Below are positions 12,259-24,476 of a DNA stretch of 64,000 nucleotides, piece by piece (the stretch's first letter is position 1; each line of letters opens with the position of its first letter). The position numbers and the translations under genes are program-made. The DNA is from Atopsyche davidsoni. Its lineage: Eukaryota; Arthropoda; Insecta; Trichoptera; Hydrobiosidae. The stretch covers positions 5,580,001 through 5,644,000 of the forward strand of contig JAILWY010000001.1 of assembly GCA_022113835.1 (NCBI GenBank), in the 5' to 3' direction. Under the pieces are notes generated by a model, which was given only the letters and a program-made list of their open reading frames with translations, was not told the DNA's origin and searched no databases.

Positions 12259-15200
12259 ATGGATGACGACTTGCCAACAGATTTTGACATCATTGTAGTA
12301 GGAACAGGTATTTATTTTTTAATCATCTGGTTTTTTTTATGTGAAATAATATATTATAATAACAAAGCTATCTAGTCCATCAGCAATTATAATGTTTTAA
12401 TTAAAATCTACGAATACTTGAATAATTTGTTTATTAATAGCTCATTATCTGTATTTAAACGTAGCCACGCATTTGCGAATTATTTATTAATATTATTAAA
12501 ATAAATTTAGGTATGACTGAGTCTATAGTAGCTGCTGCTGTTAGTAGAATAGGGAAAAAGGTATTGCATATAGATACTACAGATTTCTACGGTGGCATGT
12601 GGGCATCATTTAATTTTGAAGGATTACAAAGGATAATTGACACTTCAAATTCTACTACGGATGATGGGGATAATTCAAAGATGTTTGGTCTTTTTAATGT
12701 AGAGGACCATTGGTATGTCAAAAAGTTAGTATAAATTTTTATTTTGTTTAATTTGCAAATCAAATTTAATAGATTTATTTCCTAATGTATAAAAAAAACT
12801 ATAAATTAAATTCGACAAATGTTTTATTCTTTTTTATTTTAGAGAAATTCCAACAGAACTTTCTACAGATGAACTCCACCAGAAAGAAAAAGAAGCTGAA
12901 ACCAAATCAAATACATTGGAAACCAATGAGACAGCTAAATTTGATGAAGAAAAAATTACTGAGAAGAATGAAGGAAATATTGTGAATGAACAAAGTAACA
13001 TAGTAGAAGAAGACAAAGAGCCTATCAAGTCTGTACCAAAAAAAACAATTTCCAACAAAAGTTCAGTCAAAGAATGGACACAAGATAAAGTCAAAAGTGA
13101 ATATCGCAAGTTTAATGTAGATTTAGCTCCAAAGGTAAAAAAAATATTTGTAACATTAATTAATCAACATTGTAACATTTATTGTATTGAATATTGTTTT
13201 TTTATATCATGTTGATTTTTTTTTCAATTTGATAGTTGCTGTTTGCTTGTGGAGAACTGGTAGAGTTATTAATATCCTCCAATATAGCACGATATACTGA
13301 ATTCAGGTGTGTAAACCGAGTGCTTACCTGGCTAGGTGATGCCTTGGAGCCGGTACCGTGTTCACGAGCAGATGTTTTTGCAACCAAACATGTATCAGTG
13401 GTTGAAAAAAGGATGCTAATGAAACTCTTAACATCATTTATGGAACAAGATCCATCAAAGCAGAATGATGTACACGGTAGATATTTTATTAAATGAAAAA
13501 TACTGTAAATATTACTACATTATGTTGATATCATGTGATTCTTTTTTGTTTTCAGGTTTTGAGAATAAAACATTTCTTGACTATTTAAAGAGTAAAAAGT
13601 TAACAGGAAATCTTATACATTATGTGCTGTATGCAATCGCTGGAGGTACTGACTCTACATCATGCTCAGAAGGTATCAAAAGATGCAAAAGATTTCTTAC
13701 AAGCTTGGGCAGATATGGTAACACTCCTTTCTTGTGGTCAATGTACGGCTGTGGAGAGTTACCACAATGTTTTTGCAGGTAAATGTATGAACAGCATGCT
13801 ATAGTATTTCTCAAATGGTAAAATTATATTCAAAATTTAAGTATGAAGACTTGATAAGCATCAGTGCCATACATTTTCTACAAGTAATAGCTATTGGTAA
13901 AATATCAATATTTTACACGATTTTTTAAAAATAAAAATAATTATTTGCTCAAATTTCAAATAATTGATTAAATGGCGTATTTCAGATTATGTGCAGTGTT
14001 TGGTGGAGTATATTGCCTAAAGCGGCCTTTGGATTCTATAAAAGTTATTGATAACCCTGAAGATCCAAAAAAATCAGTAATTATTCAAAGCGACCAAAAG
14101 GAACTGACTTGTGAACATGTTGTAATAGGAATAGACAAAGTCCCCCGTGAACATTTGACAAAAACTAACTTTAACAAAGGGATTTCAAGAGCTGTCTTTG
14201 TAACAAACAAGAGTATGCTTGAGTTTGAAAAAGAATCTCTCACTTTGCTCAGATTTCCACCTTTGGAAGGAAAGAGCGACCCTGTAACCATCATAGAACT
14301 TGGACCTTCGACATCATCTTGTCCTAATGGATTATGTAACATTTCAAAATTTACTTTATGAAAATAAGTATACGATATATAAATCAAAAGTAATTTACTA
14401 ATTGAAACGTTGTTATTTTTACAAATAGATCTTGTACACATGACATGCCCTCAAAACCAAAACTCAAAACTGGATTTGCAAGAATATGCAGAAAAGCTAT
14501 TGACGTTTGAAGAATGTGATACAATAAAATCACCTGAAGGAAAATCTGAATTGAAAACATCTGATCATATTCATACTAAACCAAAGGTAATTCATAATTT
14601 CTGATAAAATTCAATCTGCAGATGTTTTTAATTGAGCTCACAAGTAAAGATGATTTTCTGTCAATTTTTCATGCATATTATTGCTGCTTTTTTTCAGGAA
14701 TTTTTGTGACCTTAATGCCTGAAATATCATAATCTCACATATATCTAGTTCTCAAAATATAAAATATGAATTTATTGACTTGATATTCAAAATTTCATTT
14801 CAATAATAAAATTTTTAATTTTGATGTTTATTTTTACAGGTTATATGGAGTCTTTATTTCAACATGACAGATACAAGTGAAGATGGAATTTGCAATTCTT
14901 TATCGTCTAAAATTCATCTTTGCTCCGGACCAGATATTGATCTTGATTTTGATCATGCAGTTAAGCAGGTAATTTAATCTAAAAATGTGTATATTTTGTT
15001 AATTTATCATTAGTTGCTTTTCATTAAATTGTAACATTATCACTGTGTTGCATATGTAATAAATAAACTAATTGAATTCTAAATATTTTCAACAGGGAAA
15101 AGAGATATTCAGTAAAATTTGTAAAGATGCTGAGTTCTTGCCTCGAGCTCCAGACCCAGAAGAAATTATATTCGAAGGCAATGACACTGAAACTGGTCCT

Positions 15201-15371
15201 GTATTTGAGGGAAGTGACACTAAGGTCTCTGAATCTGAAGAAGTTTGTCGAGAATCAGGTGCAAAGCCATCCGAGTCTATAAATAAAGATGAAATTGATT
15301 TGACTTCTGTCTTGACACTTGACAGTTCTCCCATTTTGTCAGTTCAAGATCCAAATAAAGATAGTGAATAA
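12259..15371 (+). CDS. Rep: Rab escort protein (Rab geranylgeranyltransferase component A)
   Basis: This protein presents newly made Rab GTPases to geranylgeranyltransferase II and delivers the prenylated Rabs to membranes. It belongs to the GDI/REP family (human CHM, CHML). Exons are 12259-12307, 12511-12724, 12843-13134, 13236-13476, 13556-13778, 13986-14335, 14429-14586, 14840-14968 and 15096-15371. All introns are GT-AG and the total is 643 residues (human REP1 653). The N-terminal nucleotide-binding-like fold shows FDIIVVGTG and then YGGMWASF near residues 9-60. A charged insert at about 88-165, which separates REPs from the shorter RabGDIs, follows. Further conserved blocks are CSRADVF, VEKRMLMK and GRYGNTPF (317-324), then CGELPQCFCR. 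The C-terminal tail of about 60 residues is acidic and serine-rich. An AATAAA overlaps the stop codon at 15367, and more occur just after it. Confidence 0.95.
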
Positions 15372-18300
15372 ATAAATAATTGCAAGTAGGTTGTTATGTA
15401 TAATTTCATAATAATAATGCTTAAGCAGAGAAGAATTCTTTTCTCAAAATTACATCTATTTTCTTCTTTTACCTAGTCATATCATCTCCATTTTAATTAT
15501 TAAAATTAAATGTAACAATATCAAGTGTTCACTATATACATGTTACTTAATGAATTTTATTTACTAATAAGTATTGAATTCTTAGAACGCTAGTGGAATT
15601 CTTAATATTAATTACATTAAATGTAATCACATTAATTTGTTAAAGACACAATTTATCAATTTATTATAAGTTTTTATTTTTGAAATACAAATTTTAATGC
15701 TACAAAATATTTTTTTTTTATATTAAAAATTTACACCCCGTTCCATACCAGGTTATCCCTTCCTCCCATCTTGAATCCCTCCTCTTCTTACTACCCACTG
15801 CCCTATTCCACACAAAAGCCACCATTATGACCGCAGGACAAGATGAAAGATAAATAAAACTAACATGCATATGGACGCAGATAAATTTTACTGCAATTTA
15901 TGATAAGAAGTTTTAGAACCGGCACAATGTCTTTAATTGCACATAGTCCTTGAAAAAAAAAGTTACTTTTATCACCACAATTTTTGCATCCATCAGTCAT
16001 TCTGAAGTTGAATTCTCCACATCAGAGTCGATCAATGCAGCTTCCCTGAAGTCTTATTATATATAGTACAATGCTTTGCTCAGAAATAATTGTCAATTTA
16101 CTATTTTTTTAAATTTTCCTTACTGCATAATTACATCCTCCCGGGAATCCAACTGACATTTAGATAAAATCTGATTAATTCATAATTTTTTTTTCATCTC
16201 TATTATATTTACTGCTTTTCTCTATTCGTCTCTAGGCTCTGATCTTTGAATCTCACGGTAGGCTTGATAAATTTCCTAATCTCTCTAAGCTCAGTTAATA
16301 GAGCCACACCAAATCAAATCTATTTTACAGAATCCAACCATTTCTTTAATAATAAAAAATCATTCAATGAAAATTATTAGAATTTGTGCGATGTTGAGGT
16401 ATGACTTATTCTGTAAAGCAATATAAGCTTATTAAAAATATTTTTAGTTAATAAAAGTATTACATATATCATTATTAATTCATAAAGTGATAGCATCACT
16501 GAAGCTGCCTTTATAGTTGCTAAAAATGCAGCGACAAAAATTAATAAATGTGTACCCTGAAAAATCTTTTATATTTCGAAATATACAATTGATGGATTGC
16601 CTTTTTTCCACAGAATAGTGTATATCGTGAACAATAATGTAATGAAATAAAATAATAAAACACAATAACTTTTTACTGCATATACAAATTTATCTTTATT
16701 TTTAAATTAAATAAAGTTTCTTACAATAATGTATACAAAAAATTACATATTTTGAAAAATGGAGATAATTTTTAAGATCTATCATATAAAGATATTGTTA
16801 CACAAAATATACCTAATTTTAACCACTTTATATACAAAAATATTAGGAAAATTATTTTACTGCTATTTTAGATAAAAATACATTAATAAGAAAATTCGTA
16901 ATTTCGTGGAGTTTTATAATAATTACCTTATGGATATTTAAATTTTTAACAATAATAGTTGACACAGTACGGAGAAAAATGCTAAATTTTGTGTATCTTA
17001 ATTTTAAAACAAAAAACTTTTTGTAACAGAAGTAGAAAAATAAATAATTAATAAATTAAATAACTTGCCATTTTCCAGAACAAACAATTAATAACTTTAA
17101 TTAGTACATTTACATTGACAACTGAAAATAATTTCTATGAATATAACTCAAAATATACAAAATTTATATATCTGTTGTTGCAATAATATAAACATATCAA
17201 TATTATTTTGCAAGAGGTAGGTCAGCAAATTTAAAAATAAAATGTGTCAAACACAAACAAAAATTACTGCTGAGGTAATTGTATTTTCTTAAGACATGGA
17301 TTATTATTCATGAATCATTTCAAAAGATATACTTTGAAAATTAAACTTTCTCATGTAGCCGGTAATAGAATGAAACATATCAGAATTCTTTCATAGTATA
17401 ACAGTAAATCTCACTGAACTGTTTTTACAATCTGCGGTGTTTGAATGAATATAAATATTTTTATGGTTCGACCCGAGGACATATACTGTTATAAAACTGT
17501 TATCAACTGTTATAAAATGTAAAATACAACATATGCTACTTTTTATAAGATGTAGGTGCCTCATTCTCAATACTACTGTGTTGCATAAATCTTTATATCA
17601 AAATTATTTATTGAAAATTAACTATACTAATTATACTAATGTAAATCACTAAATTATCTTTTTTATTTAAGAAACAAGGAATCTAGCAAGACTTGCAACA
17701 TTTTTTATTACAAACTATGAATTGCCTGCTAGATCACAGTTCAAACCATGTTTATAGCCTCAAATGGATACAAGTTCATTGCTTAAATGAAATTGCCATT
17801 GAAATATTACTACAATCAAGTGATATACGACTGAAATTGCTATTTTTCAAAATGTAAAATGAAATGTTTTCAAATATTGCTAAATAAATATTTTGACTCA
17901 TTATTTTATAAATAAATGAGTTCAAAATGGAGGAAAAGTGCCTATCTTGAGTTTTAACTATGAGGCAAATGCATTACAATGAAATAGTTTTATTTCAAAT
18001 TATTGCATTATACTATTTCAGCATATCTGCAGATATTTCAGGCCTCATCAAAAATCTTTCAAGGATGAGCGATGGTTAATTTAACGATTATAAAGTATGT
18101 AAAAATATATATTTTCTATGAAAATATACAAACTTTTTTATTTCCTCAATAAATACCTACAGTACACAAAGAATATTGCAATGAAACAAAACTGTCAAGA
18201 TTTAACAGTATTTAAAACAGAATTCATTTTCTAATTCATGGACCCGGAGATTACTACAAGTTTAAGATAGTAATTTATTTATTTCTAAGATAAGTACATA

Positions 18301-18762
18301 TTAATATACTTGAATTATTATTATAAATAACTATCAATGATAAAAAAAAATGGCATCCATATCTGTAACAAATGCTTTTTATTGCAGATTGCCCATAGGT
18401 GCATAAAATAATTGTTAAGTAAATATAAATGAAATAAATATCACAAAATACATATAGGGCACTCATCAGGCCTTCGCCTGTGCTTTCAATTTAATGACAT
18501 ATATAGAATTCATTTCAATTATTTAGTGCTATTTATGGACCAAAATTATTCAAAAATATAATAAGTCACAGACTAATCGGATCAATATTTTTATCATATC
18601 TTAAGTATAAATGAGAATTGCATATAATTGATAAATACTGAATAATTCCCTTACCCATTGTTCAAAAAACAAATATTTATTATACTGGCTAATTGAATTG
18701 AAAACAATAAGGAAGAAAAAAGGAAACCAGAGTGAGATACATTTTGGATTATGAATATTGAA
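15372..18762. other. Convergent 3' region between Rep and IMPDH
   Basis: This AT-rich DNA receives the 3' ends of two convergent genes. A pyrimidine-rich, GC-richer patch at about 15735-15850 may be a repeat remnant. No coding region is supportable. For IMPDH, a minus-strand AATAAA lies at 18681-18676, about 80 bases past its stop. A poly(A) signal that near suggests most of the 3.4 kb is true spacer. Confidence 0.45.
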
Positions 18763-20307
18763 TCAATACAACCTTTTTTCGTAAGAGAAAAGACCATGCA
18801 CGTTGCCTTCCATTTGGGCAGAATGCGTGCGGCGCATGAACCTAAGTTCTTTGGAATAAGTTTTCTTGAGTAGGTCGGCGACCGACCTTGCTCCAATGTC
18901 TTGGCAGCTATGCTGCAGGCCAGACTGCAGGTATGGCAAGAACCGAAGAACCGAACCTTTGTCCACAATGCTCCCGCTCACTCCCTGGGCTACTCGATGC
19001 TTATCAGACTCGTTATGGAAATAGCGACTCATGGCCGCTCCTTTACCATCCTTATGCTCCATAGCTTCCAGGCTTCCCATACCGCGGTACTTTTTCAGCC
19101 TCACACCGTCTGAAAAGAAATATTCGCCGGGAGCCTCAGAAGTTCCCGCAAGTAGAGATCCCATCATGACAGTGGACGCTCCCAAAGCTAGGGACTTGAC
19201 AATGTGTCCAACTGATTGGATTCCTCCGTCAGCTATTACAGGAACGTTAAAATGACGAGCATAGGAGGATACCTGGTACACTGCTGTGGCTTGAGGGCAT
19301 CCGCAAGCCATAACCTCCTGGGTAATACAAATGGAACCGCTGCCCATTCCTACTCGAAGAGCATCTACTCCGGCATCAATTAAATTCTTGGCTTGCATTC
19401 GAGTGACAACATTTCCTCCGATAACTTGAATAGTCGGGAATGTAGATTTGATGTACCTAATCATGTCTGTTTGATACTTGGAATTTCCTTGTGAAGAGTC
19501 GATGACAACGACATCGACACCACTGTGGCAGAGATGTTGAAGTCGCTCACGATCCTCTACACGCGTTCCGATAGCCGCTCCAACCAGCAACTGCTTGTTA
19601 GAATCCTTAGAAGCATTGGGATAGCTGCGAGCTTTTTTCAAATCGGTGCGCGCAATCAAAGCAACGAGTTCTCCTGATTCATTTATGATAGGTAGTTTTC
19701 CTTTCTTACTCTTTTCTAGTATGGAATTGGCCTCCTGCAAAGTGACTCCTGACTTGGCAGTGATCATGGAATCTATCGGAGTCATGACTTGATCGAGAGA
19801 GAGCTCAGGGCAGTTTTCCCTGAAGTCGATATCTCGTGAAGTAACAATTCCGATAAGTCTTTCTCCGAACTTACCATTGGCAGTTACAGGATATCCAGTA
19901 AATCCATTCTTTTTCTTTGCATTAACTACATCCGCTACAGTATTTGTAGGACCCATACAAACAGGATCTCTGATGAATCCATGTTTATACTTTTTCACTT
20001 TCAGAACTTCGTTTGCCTGATATTCTGCAGAACAGTTGTGGTGGATGATTCCGATTCCACCACAGAGAGCCATCGAAATAGCCATATCGGCTTCAGTGAC
20101 TGTGTCCATCGGAGTAGAAACGAAGGGTGCTTTTAGGACAATATTTTTGGTGAGTTGCGAAGTCAGATCCACTTCTTCTGCGGTGAAATCTATGTAGCCT
20201 GGGAGTAAAAGGAAATCATTGTAAGTCAGCCCTTCGCTCGAAGCGAATAGGTCTTGAGCGGAAAGTCCGTCACGCAAATCCTCTGCAAGATTATTCATAT
20301 CGGCCAT
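18763..20307 (-). CDS. ras: Inosine-5'-monophosphate dehydrogenase, intronless
   Basis: IMPDH oxidises IMP to XMP with NAD+, the committed step of guanine nucleotide synthesis in the cytosol. The protein is 514 residues, the same length as human IMPDH2. The N-terminal barrel segment shows [13 protein letters not shown] (26-38) and SSPMDTV-like [11 protein letters not shown] Bateman module of two CBS domains spans about 110-230. Barrel aspartates include D270 and D360. The catalytic loop [10 protein letters not shown] holds C327, the flap has YRGMGS and the Arg428-Tyr429 dyad, and the C-terminus ends SYEKRLY. All catalytic residues I can check are present. The ATG has a G at -3 and at +4. Unlike its multi-exon neighbours it has no intron, so a retroposed origin is possible, though the frame is fully intact. 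The symbol is the Drosophila name raspberry, not the Ras GTPase. Confidence 0.97.
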   Translation of the reverse strand: MADMNNLAEDLRDGLSAQDLFASSEGLTYNDFLLLPGYIDFTAEEVDLTSQLTKNIVLKAPFVSTPMDTVTEADMAISMALCGGIGIIHHNCSAEYQANEVLKVKKYKHGFIRDPVCMGPTNTVADVVNAKKKNGFTGYPVTANGKFGERLIGIVTSRDIDFRENCPELSLDQVMTPIDSMITAKSGVTLQEANSILEKSKKGKLPIINESGELVALIARTDLKKARSYPNASKDSNKQLLVGAAIGTRVEDRERLQHLCHSGVDVVVIDSSQGNSKYQTDMIRYIKSTFPTIQVIGGNVVTRMQAKNLIDAGVDALRVGMGSGSICITQEVMACGCPQATAVYQVSSYARHFNVPVIADGGIQSVGHIVKSLALGASTVMMGSLLAGTSEAPGEYFFSDGVRLKKYRGMGSLEAMEHKDGKGAAMSRYFHNESDKHRVAQGVSGSIVDKGSVLRFLPYLQSGLQHSCQDIGARSVADLLKKTYSKELRFMRRTHSAQMEGNVHGLFSYEKRLY

Positions 20308-21216
20308 TGCGATAAATGGATTTAGATGGTTTCACTTAAATAAATTATGCTAAGTATTACACTTCGTAAGTCTCTTGGGTACGCAGAAACACGTGGTATA
20401 GACGAGATGTTGATAATCGAATTATAAGCAAAACCATTAATAAAATAAAGAGATCCAAATGTGCTTACGTAAATGAAAATATTATTTTTGATATTGAGTC
20501 GAAATATAGCAAAACAAAAATATAGGCAAAAAGCCACAAAATTCCCGAGTGAGCTGACTATAGAAAAGATATACACTTGTCTGCGCCACCCGGCAAAATG
20601 CGCTTTCAATACTTCAACTTCAACGTGCTTTAATGACAGAAGACTGATGTTGCTATTATATAAAATAATAAAATATCTTTGAACCAAAAAATATAAAAGA
20701 ATTTTATTAATAAACATAAAAAATGAATATTAATTTTCATATTATATTTCATAGGGTATAAAATAATCATTTAAAAAAATATTTAAAAAATTAAACATCT
20801 CAGTGTCAACGTTTAATTTTCTGCCAGCTAAGTATTTAAACTGAGCATACCATATTTATAAAAAAAAAACTATGAGTTCAATTTTTATTAATGATTTTTA
20901 ACAAAAAAAAACCACCATATAATATTTATGGATTTAAATAAATTAATGTATTATTATTAGTTTTTATGATAAAATTAAACTGTATTCATAAAAGGGCGAA
21001 AAATTTTTCCCATCTTGTCTCCATTTAACACAAAGAAAAATGTTACAGTCGGCAGCACTGATTAAGAGTAAAACACGCGCTCTGTCAGATAGTAAAGCTC
21101 TTCTCTGCGCTGGCTTTGCCTTAGCGTCATTTATACTTATTGGAAACTTTTGAAAATAACCTCAAAAGGCGATTTTTCCTTTGAATTCGACTTATTCCTT
21201 AGAAAATAATAGAATC
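20308..21216. promoter_or_regulatory. Divergent intergenic region between IMPDH and mtSSB
   Basis: The starts of the two head-to-head genes lie 909 bases apart. A moderately GC-richer patch at 21045-21125 lies just upstream of mtSSB. Open frames here are random. Promoter content is inferred from layout, and no specific motif is claimed. Confidence 0.4.
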
Positions 21217-22114
21217 ATGTTGCAATCTAAGGTAATTCTTTTCAAGAGAATAAACTTTGAATAGCAGTTTGAAAATCAGCGATTGCTTTTTTGTAATCTT
21301 TTCCTAGTTTACTTTGTTTATTTACTATTTAATTATCACTGTAAAATTATATGTGTACATTTATTAAATTAAAATAGGATACATTTTTGGGATATACTTT
21401 TTTGGAAATTGTTCAATTGTCGGATTTATTATAATTTCTATAAATTATTTCAGTTTTCGCAGATAATTACTCGAGGTATTGGTGCGAGATTTATTCACTG
21501 CAGCCAAGTCAATTGTAATGAACCCAAAATAGAAAAAAGTAAGTTGAATTTGCTTTCAGTTTATACACAGAATGATGCAACATTTTGAAAACACTGATCT
21601 TTGTATTTTAGTTTTTTTTTGTGTATATTTGTTTGTATTAGTAAAAAAACTTATTTTAGTGTATGAAACAATATATTTTGAAACTATTGTAGTTTTCTGT
21701 AAAGATACTTTAGAGCCATATTAAATTACTTTCTTAATTTATCTCATTACTTTTGTTTCAGCTATAAATCAAATAACATTACTTGGCAGGGTCGGCAACG
21801 ATCCGCAGAAACGTGGAAATGAGGATCACCCGGTTGTTACCTTCTCTTTAGCTACACATAATAATTACAGATATGAATCTGGGGATATGCTACAGCGAAC
21901 AGACTGGCATAGAATTAGCATTTTCAAGCCAAATTTACGAGAAACAGCTTATACTTATTTAAAGAAAGGACAGAGAGTTTATGTCACCGGAAGACTTACA
22001 TATGGAGAAATTAAAACAGAAGATGGACAGACAAGACTATCATCTAGTGTTATTGCTGAAGATCTCATATTTCTTCAAAGTAATAAACCCAATGTTGCCC
22101 CCACAGAAGAGTAG
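21217..22114 (+). CDS. mtSSB: Mitochondrial single-stranded DNA-binding protein
   Basis: mtSSB coats single-stranded mtDNA and stimulates Twinkle and polymerase gamma during mtDNA replication. Exons are 21217-21231 (five codons), 21454-21538 and 21762-22114. Introns are GT-AG and the total is 150 residues (human protein 148). The first 35 residues are a plausible matrix-targeting peptide: arginine-containing, with no acidic residue before about residue 28. The OB-fold follows with INQITLLGRVGNDP, VVTFSLATHNNYR, TDWHRISIF and KKGQRVYVTGRLTYGE, the order seen in bacterial-type SSBs. As in other mitochondrial SSBs there is no long acidic tail. The tiny first exon is inferred from its position and its consensus donor (AAG/GTAATT). 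It supplies the only upstream in-frame ATG. Confidence 0.93.
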
Positions 22115-22860
22115 ATAAGTTAGTTATAAAATTTTATATAAGAAATATTAAAGATAAAACATTGTACCTTTTTTACATTAGCTTAGTTTTCACATATTTT
22201 TTTAATACATTCACTGAAGCAGCCCTAACTCAAAAATATGATTACACGCTGTCCAGCTGTAAAGCAGGAACTAGTGGCATGTGGCGATAGATTGGGTGTG
22301 AGGATAATATCAGCCAGGATTACTTTTTCAATTTTGTATAATACTTATAAAGTTATGTAAATGTTGGAGCAGTGACAATACCACCACTTATTTTATAATA
22401 AATCTGTTTCATAGTAATATGTTTTTTTTTACAATAAAAATCTGTTTTTAGTTAAATTTAAGGTTTTTTTTTTATGTGAAATATGATCTTACAGATAGTT
22501 TGAAAATACAATATATTATTCTTTCATACATTGGTCAATATTATTGTATACGTTCTTGTAGTTAAAAATACTATGCAAGCACAGGTAAATACTAATAAAT
22601 ATTATATTATCAAATTTATTTTCATATCCCATAAAAATGAAAAAAATACATTAAAAAAATTTGTTTCACCTTTATTTACTGCCAAATTAGATCTATGTTA
22701 TACTGTAAATATACATAATTTACTAATCAATGCCCCCAGTAAGTGATAATTCAATACTATCTCAGAGACTTTTGAGTTCACCCTTCGTAATCTTGTCAGA
22801 GACTACCCTTTTTATAAATATTCAACCACTGAGTTTCCTATCTTCTTACTGGATACCTAG
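22115..22860. other. Convergent spacer between mtSSB and serine protease homologue
   Basis: AT-rich 3' flanks of two convergent genes, with no coding region supportable. A short GC-richer patch at 22200-22320 has no recognisable identity. Confidence 0.4.
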
Positions 22861-24476
22861 TTAGTTAAGAGCTAATGGCACTGTGGATACTGCGGGCAAA
22901 TCATTGTTTATTATTTTAAAAATCTTCTTTGAAATAAAGCTGATATTATAGAAATAATAAACCCCGTTAAATTTTGTAAGTAACATTCCTCTTAAATTAT
23001 TATTCTGTACGAAAATACTTCCCACTTTCATTTTACAGTCGAGGCTTTCTCCAACAGCACAAAGCAATTCATTGGTTTTCATTTCTACCTCGGTTGTGCA
23101 ATTAACATTGGTTATCGGGCTAAATAGTTGATTTTGTATATTTAGGCCTGACAGAGCCCAGCCTACGTGGTAACATGGATATTGAGTATCCATTTTATCA
23201 TTTGATAATTTAATAAAATTAATATTTCTATAAAATGTAGGTATTATAGCATTGTGTATTTGCTGTATTTTCAGCAAATTAAACATGTTTTCCAAAATGT
23301 GTATTTTCACTACTTGGTAGAGAAATCCTCCAGCTCTTACATCATCACTTCCGATTCTCACAGTTAAGTTAACAGTATTATCAATTCTTAGAGCCAGCAC
23401 CCATAATTGTGATACTAAAACTCCTGCTGTCGTAGAAATTACTTTATTTCGCCGATTAATAACTGTTACCAGATAGGGAAAATCTTCGATCAACGAGGTA
23501 GAACATAATATTTGAGGATATTCAGTGATATTTTTTTTATGTGTATAAAAATTATAAAAATGTTGAGTACCCATCTGTGGATTTTTGTTGAAGAGAACTC
23601 CCGACACCATTAAAATAGGCATCGTTATAAGAAAGAATGTCACAATGTACCTGGAATAAAAATTTATTTGTTGTAAGACTAACATCATCAAACATTTCAT
23701 TTAATTTAGTATGAATATGTATCCTTTCACTTGTGTAATAACTAAACTTCTTTTTAATAAATCAACTGAAGCAATCAATTAACACCAAAAAGTGAAAATA
23801 GATACCTACTAAGTTAGGAGGTGACCAATATGGATAAATTGCCATGGAAATTTTCAAGAATATTGGTCTTCAGATCAAGAGGTAAAAATAGTACTTATAT
23901 CCACACTCTAAAATATATTTATATATTAATTTGCCTGCATTTGTCAAGTTCGTTCGAAATATAGGCAATGTTCTGAAGGTGGTATTAAATCACATTAAAA
24001 AACCAGGCGAGCCTGCATTGAAAGAAGCCAGAAGGTTGCTAGTCGATCTTGTGATTTGAACTAATCTACCCCTGTAGTTTATTTCTACCGAGTAAAAAAG
24101 TATTATTTCAATGCTTCCTTAACACGTTGACTGCCATGCGGATTTTCGTAAAATGTCCAAACATTATTTTCACGATGTTAGGTTTAATTTAATATAACGG
24201 GCCGAAATACAATTCAATTTGTTTTGAGATATTTTTGAGGTGATTTATTGGTATTTACAGGTATGTCGTGTCGGCCACCGGTGGCCGACATGGCCCAATT
24301 GGAATACCTCCGTGTCGGCCACCGGTGGCTGACACGGCAGTCAACGTGTTAAAAATATAAGTAAAAACTTACTTGATTATCTTACTAGTCTTTTCATTTC
24401 TAAATTCAATGAAAATAAAATGGTACACTGGTTTATCAGCTTGGGCTTCGATAGGGTGATATTCTATGGGTAACAT
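22861..24476 (-). CDS. Membrane-anchored serine protease homologue, catalytically dead
   Basis: Two exons, 24476-24373 and 23650-22861, joined by a GT-AG intron, encode 297 residues. A cytosolic-type N-terminus of about 34 residues is followed by one hydrophobic segment (about 36-55, YIVTFFLITMPILMVSGVLF), then an extracellular domain with several N-x-S/T sites: a type II membrane layout. The domain keeps the chymotrypsin-like framework, with FPYLVTV at the mature N-terminal strand, GVLVSQLWVLA where the histidine motif normally sits, a VRIGS strand, and NINFIKL in place of DIALLKL. All three catalytic residues look lost: no histidine after WVLA, asparagine for the aspartate, and CKMKVGSIF for the serine motif. 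A binding or regulatory role rather than proteolysis is expected. Family membership is inferred from motif order and needs a profile search. Its intron contains a piggyBac-type MITE. Confidence 0.75.
24123..24348. mobile_element. piggyBac-type MITE with TTAA target duplication
   Basis: A 226-bp element is flanked by TTAA on both sides (24119-24122 and 24349-24352), the target used by piggyBac. Both ends start with the 13-base inverted repeat CACGTTGACTGCC. No open reading frame exists. Inside are two copies of the block TCGGCCACCGGTGGC. The first, 24270-24289, is a perfect 20-base palindrome; the second, near 24313-24336, is nearly so. It lies wholly within the intron of the serine protease homologue, about 20 bases from the splice donor of exon 1. 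Confidence 0.85.
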
